A stretch of 64,000 nucleotides of DNA from Lysobacter sp. (GTDB lineage Bacteria > Pseudomonadota > Gammaproteobacteria > Xanthomonadales > Xanthomonadaceae). The translations under genes were made by a program, and so were the position numbers. The notes beneath the pieces were generated by a model. That model was given only the letters and a program-made list of their open reading frames with translations. It made no database searches and was not told where the DNA came from. Location of the stretch: positions 124,001-188,000 of the forward strand of contig SSGH01000013.1 of NCBI GenBank assembly GCA_008015835.1, in the 5' to 3' direction. Shown here one piece after another: positions 33,001-37,438 of this stretch. The first letter of the stretch is position 1; every line of letters begins with the position of its first letter.

Positions 33001-36000
33001 GCTTCTCGGCGGACTCGGCGATCTCCGCCGGACCGGTGCGTCCGCTCAACACCACCGTGGCGTTCGCGGTACGCGCCAGAATCTCGCGCGCGAACAGCAC
33101 GCCCAGGCCGCCGAGACCGCCGGTGATCAGATAAACGCCGCGGTCCTTGAACGCGCCTTCGCGCTCGAACAGATTGGGCGCATCTTCCTGCAAGAAGTCC
33201 CAACCGGCGACCTGGCGTTCGCCGTTTTCGAAGCGGATCAAGGTGTCGTGCGGCCGTCCGCGCTCGGCGTGCAGCAGCGCGGTCATGGCCTCGGTGGACA
33301 CGTCCGGATCGACCAGCAGGATCTGGCCGGACACCTGCGGGTTTTCCAGATGCGCGGTCTTCATCAAACCGGCCAGACCGACGAACAGCGCATTGTCGTC
33401 GGTGCGCGCCACCGCCACCTGCAGCAGCGTGCGGGTTTGCGGGCGCGAACGCACCATCTCCTGCAGCCTAACGAAACACGCCTCCGCCAGATGCGCGTAG
33501 CGCTCGGCCGGCGAGCGCGTCGGATCGTCGTCGAGCACGGCGCAATCGCGCGCGATGCGCGCCGCGTCGACCTTCGGAAAACCGCAGAGAAGCACGCGCG
33601 GTTCGGCGTACACCGCGACCGGCGACACCTCGCCTTTGCGCCACGCGCGCGTCGCGATCAGCGCGCCGAGATTGCGCTTGCCGATCCGACGCGCGGTGAA
33701 GCCTCGAATCTGCGCGCAGAGCTTGCCGGTCGAAGCGAACAGATCGATATCGAGCCGCGTGGATTTGTCGCCCGGGCGCGAGCCGGCGGCGTAGCGCGAC
33801 CACGCGAGCATCTCGCCTTCGCAGGGGCCGACTACGCGCAGCGATTCCAGCGCGAACGGCACGATCGGATAGTTGGGAATGCTGTTGCGTTCGAACAGCA
33901 GCGTGGTGGCCGCCTGCAGCGCGCCGTCCAGCAGACTCGGGTGCAGCACGTAGTCCGCGCGGCCCGCCGCGAGATTCTCCGGCAACTTCAGCGTGGCCAG
34001 CGATTCGCGTTCGCCGCGCTCGATAGACGCGAGCGGACGATGCGCGGGCCCGTAATCCAGGCCCATGCGCGCGAAAATCGCGTAGATCTCGCTGTGGGTC
34101 CAACGGCCTTGGCGCATCGCGCGATGCAGGGCGGCGAGGTCGGCGTCTTCGCACTCCGTGCGCGGGCAGTACGAGGCGCGCCCTTGGCAGTGGATCTGAT
34201 CGTCCTGGGTGTAAACCTCGAAATCGATCTGCGGCTGCGGCTCCAGTGCGGTCGTGCTCCCGACGGCGCCGTTCGCGGAGGCATTCGCAGCGCTGCGCGC
34301 GACCAGCGCGATGTTCACGTGACGCTCGCCGGCGACCGCGATCGGCTGCAGCCAGAATACGTCGCGAATCAGCAATTCGCTGGCGTCGCAGTGGATCGGC
34401 GCGGCGTGTTCCACCGCCGCGCGCGCCATCTCCAGATAGGCCACGCCGGGCAGGACTTTCTGCGTCTTCGCCTCGCCGCCGCCGGCACGGATGCGGACGC
34501 GATGGTCCTTCAGGAAGAACTCTTCGCCGGTGAAAACGCTGCTGTATTTCTGCTCGTTCAGGTCGGAGGTATTGAGATGCAGCAAGGGATGCAGCTTGGC
34601 GCCGATCGGGGCTGGGCTGGGGGTCTCCACCCAGTAGCGTTCGCGGGCGAAGACCGTGGTCGGCAAGGACACCCGGCGCGGTTTCGCGTCGGGATACAGC
34701 GCGTGCCAATCCGCGTCGCCGCCCCCGGACCAACTGGCGGCGAGCGTCGCTTCTTCGCTGCGGTCGTAGTCCGGCGCATGGCCCTCCAAAAAGCGCGTCA
34801 ACGCCGTGCGCAACCCGTCGATATCCTCGACCACGAACGCGACGCGGCGCTCGAATTCGTCGCGGCCGGTCTGCAGCGTGTAGGCCAGATCGACGATATC
34901 CAGCGTCCGCCCCGCATCGGTTTCGAGCGCAGCGAGCAGACGTCCGGCGTACGCGCGCAGACTGTCGGCCGTCTTCGCCGACAGCGGCACCACGACCGGG
35001 CCGTTCGCCGGCTTTTTGCGCGCGATCTTGGTCGGCGCGTACTCTTCGAGAACGACGAACGCGTTGGTGCCGCCGACGCCCAGGCTGTTCACCGCCGCGC
35101 GGCGCGGGCCTTTCGGGTCGCGCCATTCGCGCAGCTCGGCATTGACGAAGAACGGCGTGTTCTCGAACTTGATCCGCGGATTGGGATTCGCGTAATGCAG
35201 GGTCGGCGGAATCGCGCCGTGGTACACCGCGAGCGTGGCCTTGATCAGACCGACGATGCCGGCCGCGGCTTCGAGATGACCGACGTTGGTCTTGACCGCG
35301 CCCAATGCGCAGAAGCCCTTGCGCGAAGTATGTTCTTTGAACGCGGCCGACAGCGCCTTGACTTCCTCCGGGTCGCCCATCGCCGTGCCGGTGCCGTGCG
35401 ACTCGACGAAACCGATGGTGTCCGGCGCGACGCCGGCGTTGGCGAGCGCTTGGCGCACGCAGGCGATCTGGCCCTTCGCGCTGCTCGCGGCATAGCTCAT
35501 CTTGCCCTTGCCGTCGTTCGCGATCGCCGAGCCTTTGATCACCGCGTAGATGTGGTCGCCGTCGCGCACCGCGTCGGCCAAACGTTTGATCAGCACCAGC
35601 GCGAGGCCGCTGCCGAACACCACGCCGTCCGCGCCCTCGTCGAAGCTGCGGATGCGGCCCGACTTGGAGAAAATGTAGCCCTCTTTGTACAGGTAGCCGT
35701 GCGCGTGCGGCACTCGGACGCTGACGCCGCCGGCCAGCGCCATCTCGCACTCGCCCGCCAGCAGGCTCAGGCGCGCTTGATGCAGCGCCACCAGCGACGT
35801 CGAGCATGCGGTCTGCACCGTCATGCTCGGGCCGGTGAGATTCAGCTTGTACGAGATGTAGGTGGCGAGAAAATCCTTATCGTTGCCCAGATGCGTCGGG
35901 CTGGCCGTGACTTTCTCGAAACGCCCGCTGCGATTGACGAAATTCGCGAAATAACTGGTCGGCGCGCCGCCGCCGCCGGCGAACACGCCGATGTTCTGGG

Positions 36001-36337
36001 CCTCGCGACGGGCGTGCCCGGCGTCTTCGAGCGTTTCCCACGCGCATTGCAGCAACAGGCGGATCTGCGGGTCCATCATCTCCGCTTCCAGCGGAGAAAT
36101 CTTGAAGAACGCGGGGTCGAACATATCGACGTCGTTCAGCGGCGCGCACGCGCGCACGTAAGCCGGATCGTACAGATCGGCCTCGTGAACGCCGGCATCG
36201 CGCAGGTCCTCGTCGGACGGCGCGCGGATGCTTTCCCGCTTGGCGCAGAGATTGTCCCAAAATTCGGACACGCTATCCGCGCCGGGGAATTTTCCGGACA
36301 TGCCGATGATGGCGATGTCGTTGCGCTTGGTGCTCAT
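18071..36337 (-). CDS. Trans-AT PKS, 6088 aa: KS-DH-KR-ACP / KS-DH0-3xcrotonase-ACP-ACP / KS-DH0-ACP-ACP-ACP-DHlike / KS-DH
   Basis: The start ATG at 36337 has AAGGA six bases upstream (AAGGAAGC-ATG). Approximate domain residues are KS 7-440 (QTACSTS, SHGTGT, NVGH), DH 586-886, KR 896-1300 and ACP Ser1376. Next come KS 1476-1912 (Cys about 1650), a DH relic 2087-2316, three crotonase units 2495-3215 and two nearly identical ACPs (Ser about 3299 and 3411). Then come KS 3512-3945 (Cys about 3682), a DH relic 4131-4405, three nearly identical ACPs (Ser about 4488, 4614 and 4741) and a DH/pyran-synthase-like hotdog domain 4849-5132. The last module is KS 5166-5582 (Cys about 5336, HGTAT, NIGH) and DH 5771-6050 with HRVGGRPVLP and ADSALQ. 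The KR of that module is in the next protein. All five ACPs of the middle modules have Trp at +6 from the active Ser. There is no AT, so extender units come in trans. This is probably the first elongating PKS, because it follows the ligase/ACP genes and begins with an unusual KS. Confidence 0.94.
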   Translation of the reverse strand: MSTKRNDIAIIGMSGKFPGADSVSEFWDNLCAKRESIRAPSDEDLRDAGVHEADLYDPAYVRACAPLNDVDMFDPAFFKISPLEAEMMDPQIRLLLQCAWETLEDAGHARREAQNIGVFAGGGGAPTSYFANFVNRSGRFEKVTASPTHLGNDKDFLATYISYKLNLTGPSMTVQTACSTSLVALHQARLSLLAGECEMALAGGVSVRVPHAHGYLYKEGYIFSKSGRIRSFDEGADGVVFGSGLALVLIKRLADAVRDGDHIYAVIKGSAIANDGKGKMSYAASSAKGQIACVRQALANAGVAPDTIGFVESHGTGTAMGDPEEVKALSAAFKEHTSRKGFCALGAVKTNVGHLEAAAGIVGLIKATLAVYHGAIPPTLHYANPNPRIKFENTPFFVNAELREWRDPKGPRRAAVNSLGVGGTNAFVVLEEYAPTKIARKKPANGPVVVPLSAKTADSLRAYAGRLLAALETDAGRTLDIVDLAYTLQTGRDEFERRVAFVVEDIDGLRTALTRFLEGHAPDYDRSEEATLAASWSGGGDADWHALYPDAKPRRVSLPTTVFARERYWVETPSPAPIGAKLHPLLHLNTSDLNEQKYSSVFTGEEFFLKDHRVRIRAGGGEAKTQKVLPGVAYLEMARAAVEHAAPIHCDASELLIRDVFWLQPIAVAGERHVNIALVARSAANASANGAVGSTTALEPQPQIDFEVYTQDDQIHCQGRASYCPRTECEDADLAALHRAMRQGRWTHSEIYAIFARMGLDYGPAHRPLASIERGERESLATLKLPENLAAGRADYVLHPSLLDGALQAATTLLFERNSIPNYPIVPFALESLRVVGPCEGEMLAWSRYAAGSRPGDKSTRLDIDLFASTGKLCAQIRGFTARRIGKRNLGALIATRAWRKGEVSPVAVYAEPRVLLCGFPKVDAARIARDCAVLDDDPTRSPAERYAHLAEACFVRLQEMVRSRPQTRTLLQVAVARTDDNALFVGLAGLMKTAHLENPQVSGQILLVDPDVSTEAMTALLHAERGRPHDTLIRFENGERQVAGWDFLQEDAPNLFEREGAFKDRGVYLITGGLGGLGVLFAREILARTANATVVLSGRTGPAEIAESAEKLALLESLQAQGARVEYLRLDLDDEAATADAIASIVAQHGQLNGILHSAGAIADAFLFKKELGEFRTVMAPKVRGTWHLDRATRDLDLDFLVLFSSLTSALGNLGQADYAAANGFMDEFAAYRNRLSAAGRRRGMTVAIRWPLWEEGGMRPDDAGREQLHDATGIYPMRSKTGMRMFYRSLASGCDQTVVMEGDLNLMQRALGIGAAIHATPPPSAPPQDLRRQEGEGSLAESTEAYLCRQLAGLLKLSPSKIDPAAPLENYGIDSILALDLTRLLEHAFGALPKTLFFEYLTIRELAGYFVGAHAATLATMFTGALPAAAPPPAPPAATTAAVGDGIASIRGTRRAAADAAIPTASAPAAALSEPIAIVGLSGRYPESPDLEAFWRNLRDGKDCIVEVPASRWDWREYYSEDRTRKGHHFSKWGGFIEGVDEFDARFFNISPVEAELIDPQERLFLQHAWMAIEDAGFTRAALRIPNGDDLPAQVGVYAGVMYGEYQLLGAEASLQGQRMGFASNPASVANRVSYVLNLHGPSMTVDTMCSSSLTAIHLACQDLRLGRTALGIAGGVNITIHPNKYLMLSAGQFISGDGHCQSFGEGGDGYIPGEGVGVAVLKRLSDAERDGNHIYGLIRGSALSHGGKTNGYTVPNPQAQASAVRQAFAEADIDARRIGYIEAHGTGTKLGDPIEIAALSKVFRESTDETGFCLIGSAKSNIGHAEAAAGIAGLTKVLLQMRHGQIVPSLHSSKLNPHIDFDITPFVVVQALQPWPRPSVDGRSLPRIAGVSSFGAGGANAHVVIEEYIAPTAPLADGGGAQIVPLSARTSEQLRRKAEDLLAHLRAYPETPLNALAYTLQVGREAMDERLALHVDSVAALTDALRRHLAGEDGEGIFAGEAKAGREAFALLNQDPDLDATVGKWIEERKYAKLAELWARGLSLDWRRFHKTRPTLLTGLPTYPFARQRHWVDVPKHAQASTTALHPLLHANTSDFERQRYTSRFGGREPFLDAAGPTPSLGVGATLEMARAALRDAVPTDEGAVEFRDLAWAFPAPAAIERAIHLSLFDRQGEGVDTRLRFEIHDEDDAGRETVHSHGVVGFVAADTADMAAALRDAPDARVLPLPTLEVATASSSRSIASARMLDAALRAAADLAGGLSRPLTAASLRVYADCADAREVVLRVGEGPGAIDLDLRDANGGVCARMRGVRFLPQAGDTDPAPTGASMSPSAVASASVSTSTSTSTSSTPAVAAPRSVPLRVVSRAGIAADPSFAADAPSAPIAPIPPKPSGIALPDPLASPTPSADAIAAKPRLALDPSHTSRSIDSTAPAATVAEAHSQTAHAPAALDKPRGVALLAPQNSRDAQAGPTLAKPRLTLGALSASAMPMPVHGAAAPVAAQAALYDQGDGVFVLRLFSNDLSSAQVDTLLAALRTVAAEPQAKTLAILGSPAGFLSGGAAAHADARAAGLYRALAEFPYPIVAACGRATGAGLLVAALCDALLLDEAAEYGLSDGAWTPTDAEDMLHRRFGRAAADDLLYLRTRARGAELRAAGWRCEARAADALEPAALALAANLAGKTGPSLRLLKAHLGSEIAEATAAMAAADDYSASWDIVSDAPSPISRIADALGPHRDHIALEERGDRTVVATFAATQDGIESWLDALRALLAAAAVVQRPLVLRSALPGFLPDVDASIRDDVAARLRATIGEFPLPLVAALGAETRGLGWYAALLCDACVYDADGVCALAPLSETPTLAGFAAAALAQRHGEDIAHELMLVGGAHDGAALRERFGAFRVATGEGVVAAAAAVVDALAALAPSHVRAWKARNAEAFSAASPLAFLPEPIADDAPTVEPPAVDAAQTAPKALPFGNAVVNVFAHANGVYEVRMADREARNMFSPEFSRGMQDAFARIARDEDCKAVVLVGYDNYFSSGGTRETLLSIHDGSARFTDNLVFQLPLTCPVPVIAAMQGHGIGAGWAMGMYADFALFSAESRYFSPYMGYGFTPGAGSTLLFPLRIGRDLARETLLTAQEYVGADLKARGLRQQVLPRDRVLREALALAARIARQPLARLKALKARWSTPLLAPLERTYARELDMHAQTFVGQADTLARIQGRFANADAAAHVSTADASATAAAEASTAAPTATAMGASTPTASADRDPRAVRAHLRSLLAHELRMQESEIGDDDQFVDLGLDSITGVTWIRRINEHYGTAIEAIRVYSYPTLSKLAQFVLQEAAASAPSVAQPSIAQPSVAPTPVVAAEPQPVQASAVDPRAVRAHLRSLLAHELRMQESEIGDDDQFVDLGLDSITGVTWIRRINEHYGTAIEAIRVYSYPTLSKLAQFVLQEAGPAVSAPVSVPASAPLRTSTPAAVASASLAAVAVSSATRASDTVVVLPSWRSANRGKGARASLGPIAVIGMAGRFAQSPDLDRFWRNLAEGRDCIAEIPEDRWDIDAWYQAGDVAPGKTYARWMGALDDYDRFDAAFFNISPREARTMDPQQRVFLEACWHGIEHAGYAPKSLAGTRCGVFAGCSMSDYHLISARERLSGQGFTGAAASILAARISYFLDLHGPSLSIDTACSSSLVTIAAACDSLAAGGSDLALAGGVNVMAGPSMQVMTSQVGMLSPHGRCYAFDARADGIVNGEGVGVAVLKRLTDAERDGDRIYAVVEGWGANQDGRTNGITAPNADAQTRLQREVYDRFGIDPDGIQFIEAHGTGTALGDPIEIAGLKASFRDRTARVGYCAIGSVKSNIGHCLTAAGVSGFLKLLLALQHRQLPPTAHFRTLNPHIRLDDSPFYINDRLREWVVPAGARRRAAINAFGFSGTNAHVVLAEYVASRAQPPVAAGPVLVPLSARTPEQLRQRVRDLLAWLQAQDAHAPSLEGIARTLQIGREAMEERLAIVADDIAGLTSRLRAAESDPERAAPGEGRYRGQVSANRDTLAALASDSDFLGVVGKWVARRELGRLADLWVKGLELPWDGFYAPGAIPQRLGLPGYPFARERHWLLPDRADDGSGSGGVAALAGASALHPLLHANVSDLAGQRYASRYANDAFFLVGRDGGALRALSSAACIELARAAFVHAMPGVRDDDPVELRALLWGAAQPAETTRIALAAQDDGGALFEIFAEGHEDAPICGGEAHARRGATPERIDVAALRARMPTSATSADALYARFEASGMRYGSGLRALTQLRMGAGELLAEAVSPSAVSMSAASTTTAESATDRAGFRLHPALLEAAIQAGIAVFGDGLTQMTPVAIDSVLAFAPCIERATLWARLRDPHCADIDLCDDEGRVRASLRGLRPQIAMPALDAQPQVAVAPQARAATPSPVSMPTSMPAASAPLARSEASIPALETLRQELRESLAEALFMSASDIDPQRSFTELGLDSIIGVEWVKAINRRYGTELSATRVYDYPSVAELAAHVHAQLRAATPAAEASTLSASLPTPQNASAASTAFAAAPAPAVVETVGIAALVVALETLRQELRASLAEALFMSASDIDPQRSFTELGLDSIIGVEWVKAINRRYGTELSATRVYDYPSVAELAAHVHAQLRAVAPTVEAKAEASTPSASLPAPQNASAASPVFSAAGAPAVAGDLDTVAPVVALETLREELRASLAEALFMSASDIDPQRSFTELGLDSIIGVEWVKAINRRYGTELSATRVYDYPSVAELAAHVHAQLRAAAPVVEPAAAKTSAPSVPTSSVPMANAPSPTAVGDGATRGAAPIAAIRSISSRIGGIGRGTPLGRGIRFAPKYAQAYRELSFYSADASGDIDSEAGFSVRLSISPEDCVGLREHVVFGEHLLPTDAYLELVCALYRSYFAPSSVRLERLSIVNPILGAKRRKTQLRLDFRRLGEGLQFFLRSSRSGAFDDAVLHMQGVLVAASATPPAPRIAQDFAIGRSANADAIPTNAGRFYAPLRALHMGQTLARGDVSVAEHEERFAANPFALYGALCTAINFAGYLAASRGDAGDDQFLPYRIDAVNLYDALEGRAFHCRAEALEIGRDAMVFALELVDDQGRLAAAIERIELRRVPRRTIREQARSAAAQAAAPQPGVASDRDTAVAIIGMSGRYPMSPNVEALWDNLREGRDCVSEIPAARWGELGDWYHPDPRHPRTSYSKWAGLLDDVDAFDALFFGISPAEAEAIDPQQRVFLEESWKTIESAGYSPSALSGTACGVYVGCGMGDYGRVLADHGKDTVGAAFMGTSTAILAARIAYFLNLKGPALAIDTACSSSLVAVHLACESIRSGENRLALAGGVNVLTTPLGHVLTSQVGMPSRDGRCAAFDASANGIVFSEGCGVVLLKTLADAERDGDEILGVIRASGINQDGKTNGITAPSAKSQERLLRGVYERFGIEPSRISYVEAHGTATALGDPIEVDALTAAFEGVARGQCAIGSIKSNIGHCGYAAGVASIIKVLSCIRHRTLVPSIHFSTPNPHIDFERSPFRVNTRTRSWESDGPRLATVSSFGFSGTNAHLVIEEHLPTAEARLATPAPCATMAVPLSARSQAQLRRQVEDLLASLRREGDHADLARIAYTLQTGRDAMPQRLAVVADSVAQLRARLERVAAGETRIEGVFRGDAGRDDAIAAFAGDAEMGRVIDTWIAQKNLPRVLELWVRGLALDWRRLHEVAPRRLSLPTYPFARDRCWAEGEPVRKRGASASGAAALHPLLHRNVSDLGRQAYASVFDGAEFFLDDHRVGGRPVLPAVAYLEMAGAALRDAMPQGETSPSLELRHVAWSQPLVAQGETRVEIAVFPAGEGAFEFEIASRRDGEGDDTLHCQGAAAVLAADATPAPLDLRALRARLRNGRVEASALYPRFAAMGLGYGAAFQGIVALERGEDDVLVELRLPDAAHAEGFVLHPSLADSALQGSIALIDRAAGGEGKPSLPFALEALRVYAPCAPRMYAWVRFAADGRAVAGLTKVDVDLCDADGRICAQMRGFSSRPIEREAASSAFDETHYLSIIDAVLNRRLSADEAMELG
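20940..21790 (-). other. DH-like (pyran-synthase-type candidate) hotdog domain after triple ACP
   Basis: This is a domain-level entry at residues about 4849-5132 of the 6088-residue PKS. It lies between the third tandem ACP and the next KS, where an ordinary DH would not be expected. It keeps the first catalytic motif (HVVFGEHLLP). At the second motif the expected DxxxQ reads LYGALCTA, so Asp is replaced by Tyr and Gln by Cys. Keeping His while losing Asp is the pattern known for pyran-forming DH relatives in trans-AT PKSs. A non-catalytic dehydratase is the alternative. Confidence 0.6.
21981..22984 (-). repeat. Three near-identical 242-bp ACP repeats
   Basis: The copies lie at 22743-22984, 22368-22609 and 21981-22222, with periods of 375 and 387 bases. 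Each encodes the same ACP core with ELGLDSIIGVEW and DYPSVAELAAHV. They differ by scattered single bases, while the Ala/Pro/Ser linkers between them diverge. This suggests recent duplication or ongoing gene conversion of the ACP core. Trp at +6 from the phosphopantetheine Ser marks all three as beta-branching ACPs. Confidence 0.9.
25986..26552 (-). repeat. Two near-identical 231-bp ACP repeats
   Basis: The copies lie at 26322-26552 and 25986-26216 with a period of 336 bases. The encoded ACPs appear identical over the core, including VDLGLDSITGVTW and VYSYPTLSKLAQFV, and differ in DNA only at a few positions. The linker between them has its own short imperfect repeats of a Val-Ala-Gln-Pro-Ser unit. 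Tandem identical ACPs are typical of beta-branching modules and increase flux. Confidence 0.9.
26690..28870 (-). other. In-line array of three crotonase-fold domains, first copy
   Basis: This is a domain-level entry within the 6088-residue PKS. Two degenerate crotonase-like units (about 28850-28200 and 28100-27500) come before a canonical one (about 27400-26690). The last unit has GYDNYFSSGGT, PVIAAMQGHGIGAGW and MGYGFTPGAGST, as in PksI/CurF ECH2 enzymes that decarboxylate the 3-methylglutaconyl intermediate during beta-branching. The first unit keeps GSPAGFLSGG and GAGLLVAALCDALLL. The second keeps PLVAALGAE and little else. The cognate dehydratase ECH1 and HMG synthase are not in the window. 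Confidence 0.8.
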
Positions 36338-36389
36338 GCTTCCTTGCCTCGAAGAAGGACGCCCGCTTGGGCCGTCTCGAAGACGCGCA

Positions 36390-36656
36390 TCAGGCGGCGC
36401 GCGCGAGACTCTCGGCGTACACCTTGTACAGGTCGCCGACGGTGCGAATATCGGTGATCATCACGTCGTCCTGCTGGAACGGATCGACGCCCAATTCTTC
36501 TTCGAGGCTGGCGATCAGCGCCGCGACGGCCAGCGAGGTAAAGCCGAGTTCGTCAACGATCTCGCTGCCGTCCTTGAACTCGGGAAGGGTCAACCCGCGC
36601 TCCTCGGCGACGCTGCGGATGACGCGGTGGACGGTGCTGCGGATATCTGCGTTCAT
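36390..36656 (-). CDS. Discrete acyl carrier protein
   Basis: This small acidic protein of 88 residues has one ACP fold. The phosphopantetheine site reads ELGFTSLAVAALI, so the usual Asp before Ser is Thr. The C-terminal DDVMITDIRTVGDLYKVY matches the helix III-IV end of stand-alone ACPs. I chose the ATG at 36656 (MNADIRSTVHRV) because GGAG lies nine bases upstream at 36666-36669. An in-frame ATG at 36671 forms TAATG with the stop of the SDR gene, so translation may be coupled there instead. The gene lies directly after the SDR and ligase genes and 52 bases before the first giant PKS. It probably carries the starter acyl group activated by the ligase. A donor ACP for beta-branching is a less likely alternative, because no HMG synthase adjoins it. 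Confidence 0.88.
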   Translation of the reverse strand: MNADIRSTVHRVIRSVAEERGLTLPEFKDGSEIVDELGFTSLAVAALIASLEEELGVDPFQQDDVMITDIRTVGDLYKVYAESLARAA

Positions 36657-36665
36657 CTGTTCCAT

Positions 36666-36669
36666 CTCC
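36666..36669 (-). promoter_or_regulatory. Ribosome binding site GGAG deciding the ACP start
   Basis: GGAG on the minus strand lies nine bases before the ATG at 36656. It favours MNADIRST as the N-terminus over the two upstream in-frame ATGs at 36671 and 36665. Confidence 0.5.
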
Positions 36670-36670
36670 A

Positions 36671-37408
36671 TTACACAGTGAGGCCGCCGTCGACCACGAG
36701 GGTCTGGCCGGTGACGAAAGCCGATTCGTCGGACAGCAGGAACTTCACGACCGACGACACATCGTCGACCCGCCCCAAGCGCGACAGCGGGGTTTGACGC
36801 ACGATCCTCGCCTTCTGCTGTTCGGTCAGCTCGGCGGTCATTTCGGTTTCCATGAACCCGGGCGCCACCGAATTCACGCGGATGCTCATCGATCCGAGTT
36901 CCTTGGCCAAGCTGCGGGTGAACCCATCCATCGCGGCCTTGGTCGCGCTATAAGCGGCGACGCCTTTGAAGCCGCGCACGCCGACGACGGACGAGATATT
37001 CACGATCGAGCCGCCGCCGCCGACCATCATTTGCTTGGCGCACCCCTGCGACAGCAGGATCGTGCCCTCCAGATTCACCTGGATCATCCGCGAGATATCT
37101 TTCGCCTTCATCATCGTCAGCAGGCCTTCGTTGGCCATACCGGCGCAGTTGACCAGAGCCCCGATGCGCCCATAGCGTTCGCGCACGCGGCGCAGGAACG
37201 CGGCGAGCGCGGATTCGTCGGTGATGTCCAACGCCTCCCACATCAGCGCGCCGTCGCTCGCGGCGATGGCCGCCTCGAGTTCCGGCGAGCATTTGCGGCT
37301 GAAGGTCGCGACCCGGTAGCCAGCATCGATCAACGCTTCGCAAATACTGAAGCCGAGACCTCGGCTGCCGCCGCTGACTACGGCGACTTTCCGATTGTTT
37401 TCCGTCAT
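36671..37408 (-). CDS. SDR-family 3-oxoacyl-ACP reductase (FabG-like)
   Basis: This is a classical short-chain dehydrogenase of 245 residues, the usual FabG length. The cofactor motif is GGSRGLG at residues about 13-19, the NAG motif is NCAG, the catalytic Ser lies in NISSVVG and the Tyr/Lys pair in YSATKAA. The C-terminus TGQTLVVDGGL is typical. It would reduce a beta-ketoacyl-ACP using NAD(P)H in the cytoplasm. It sits between the acyl-activating ligase (30 bases upstream) and the discrete ACP (TAATG overlap), so the three probably work together on a starter unit. It could also serve the PKS as a trans-acting ketoreductase. The specific substrate cannot be read from the sequence. Confidence 0.9.
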   Translation of the reverse strand: MTENNRKVAVVSGGSRGLGFSICEALIDAGYRVATFSRKCSPELEAAIAASDGALMWEALDITDESALAAFLRRVRERYGRIGALVNCAGMANEGLLTMMKAKDISRMIQVNLEGTILLSQGCAKQMMVGGGGSIVNISSVVGVRGFKGVAAYSATKAAMDGFTRSLAKELGSMSIRVNSVAPGFMETEMTAELTEQQKARIVRQTPLSRLGRVDDVSSVVKFLLSDESAFVTGQTLVVDGGLTV

Positions 37409-37438
37409 GTAACCGCTCCGTGGAGAAAATCGACGCTC

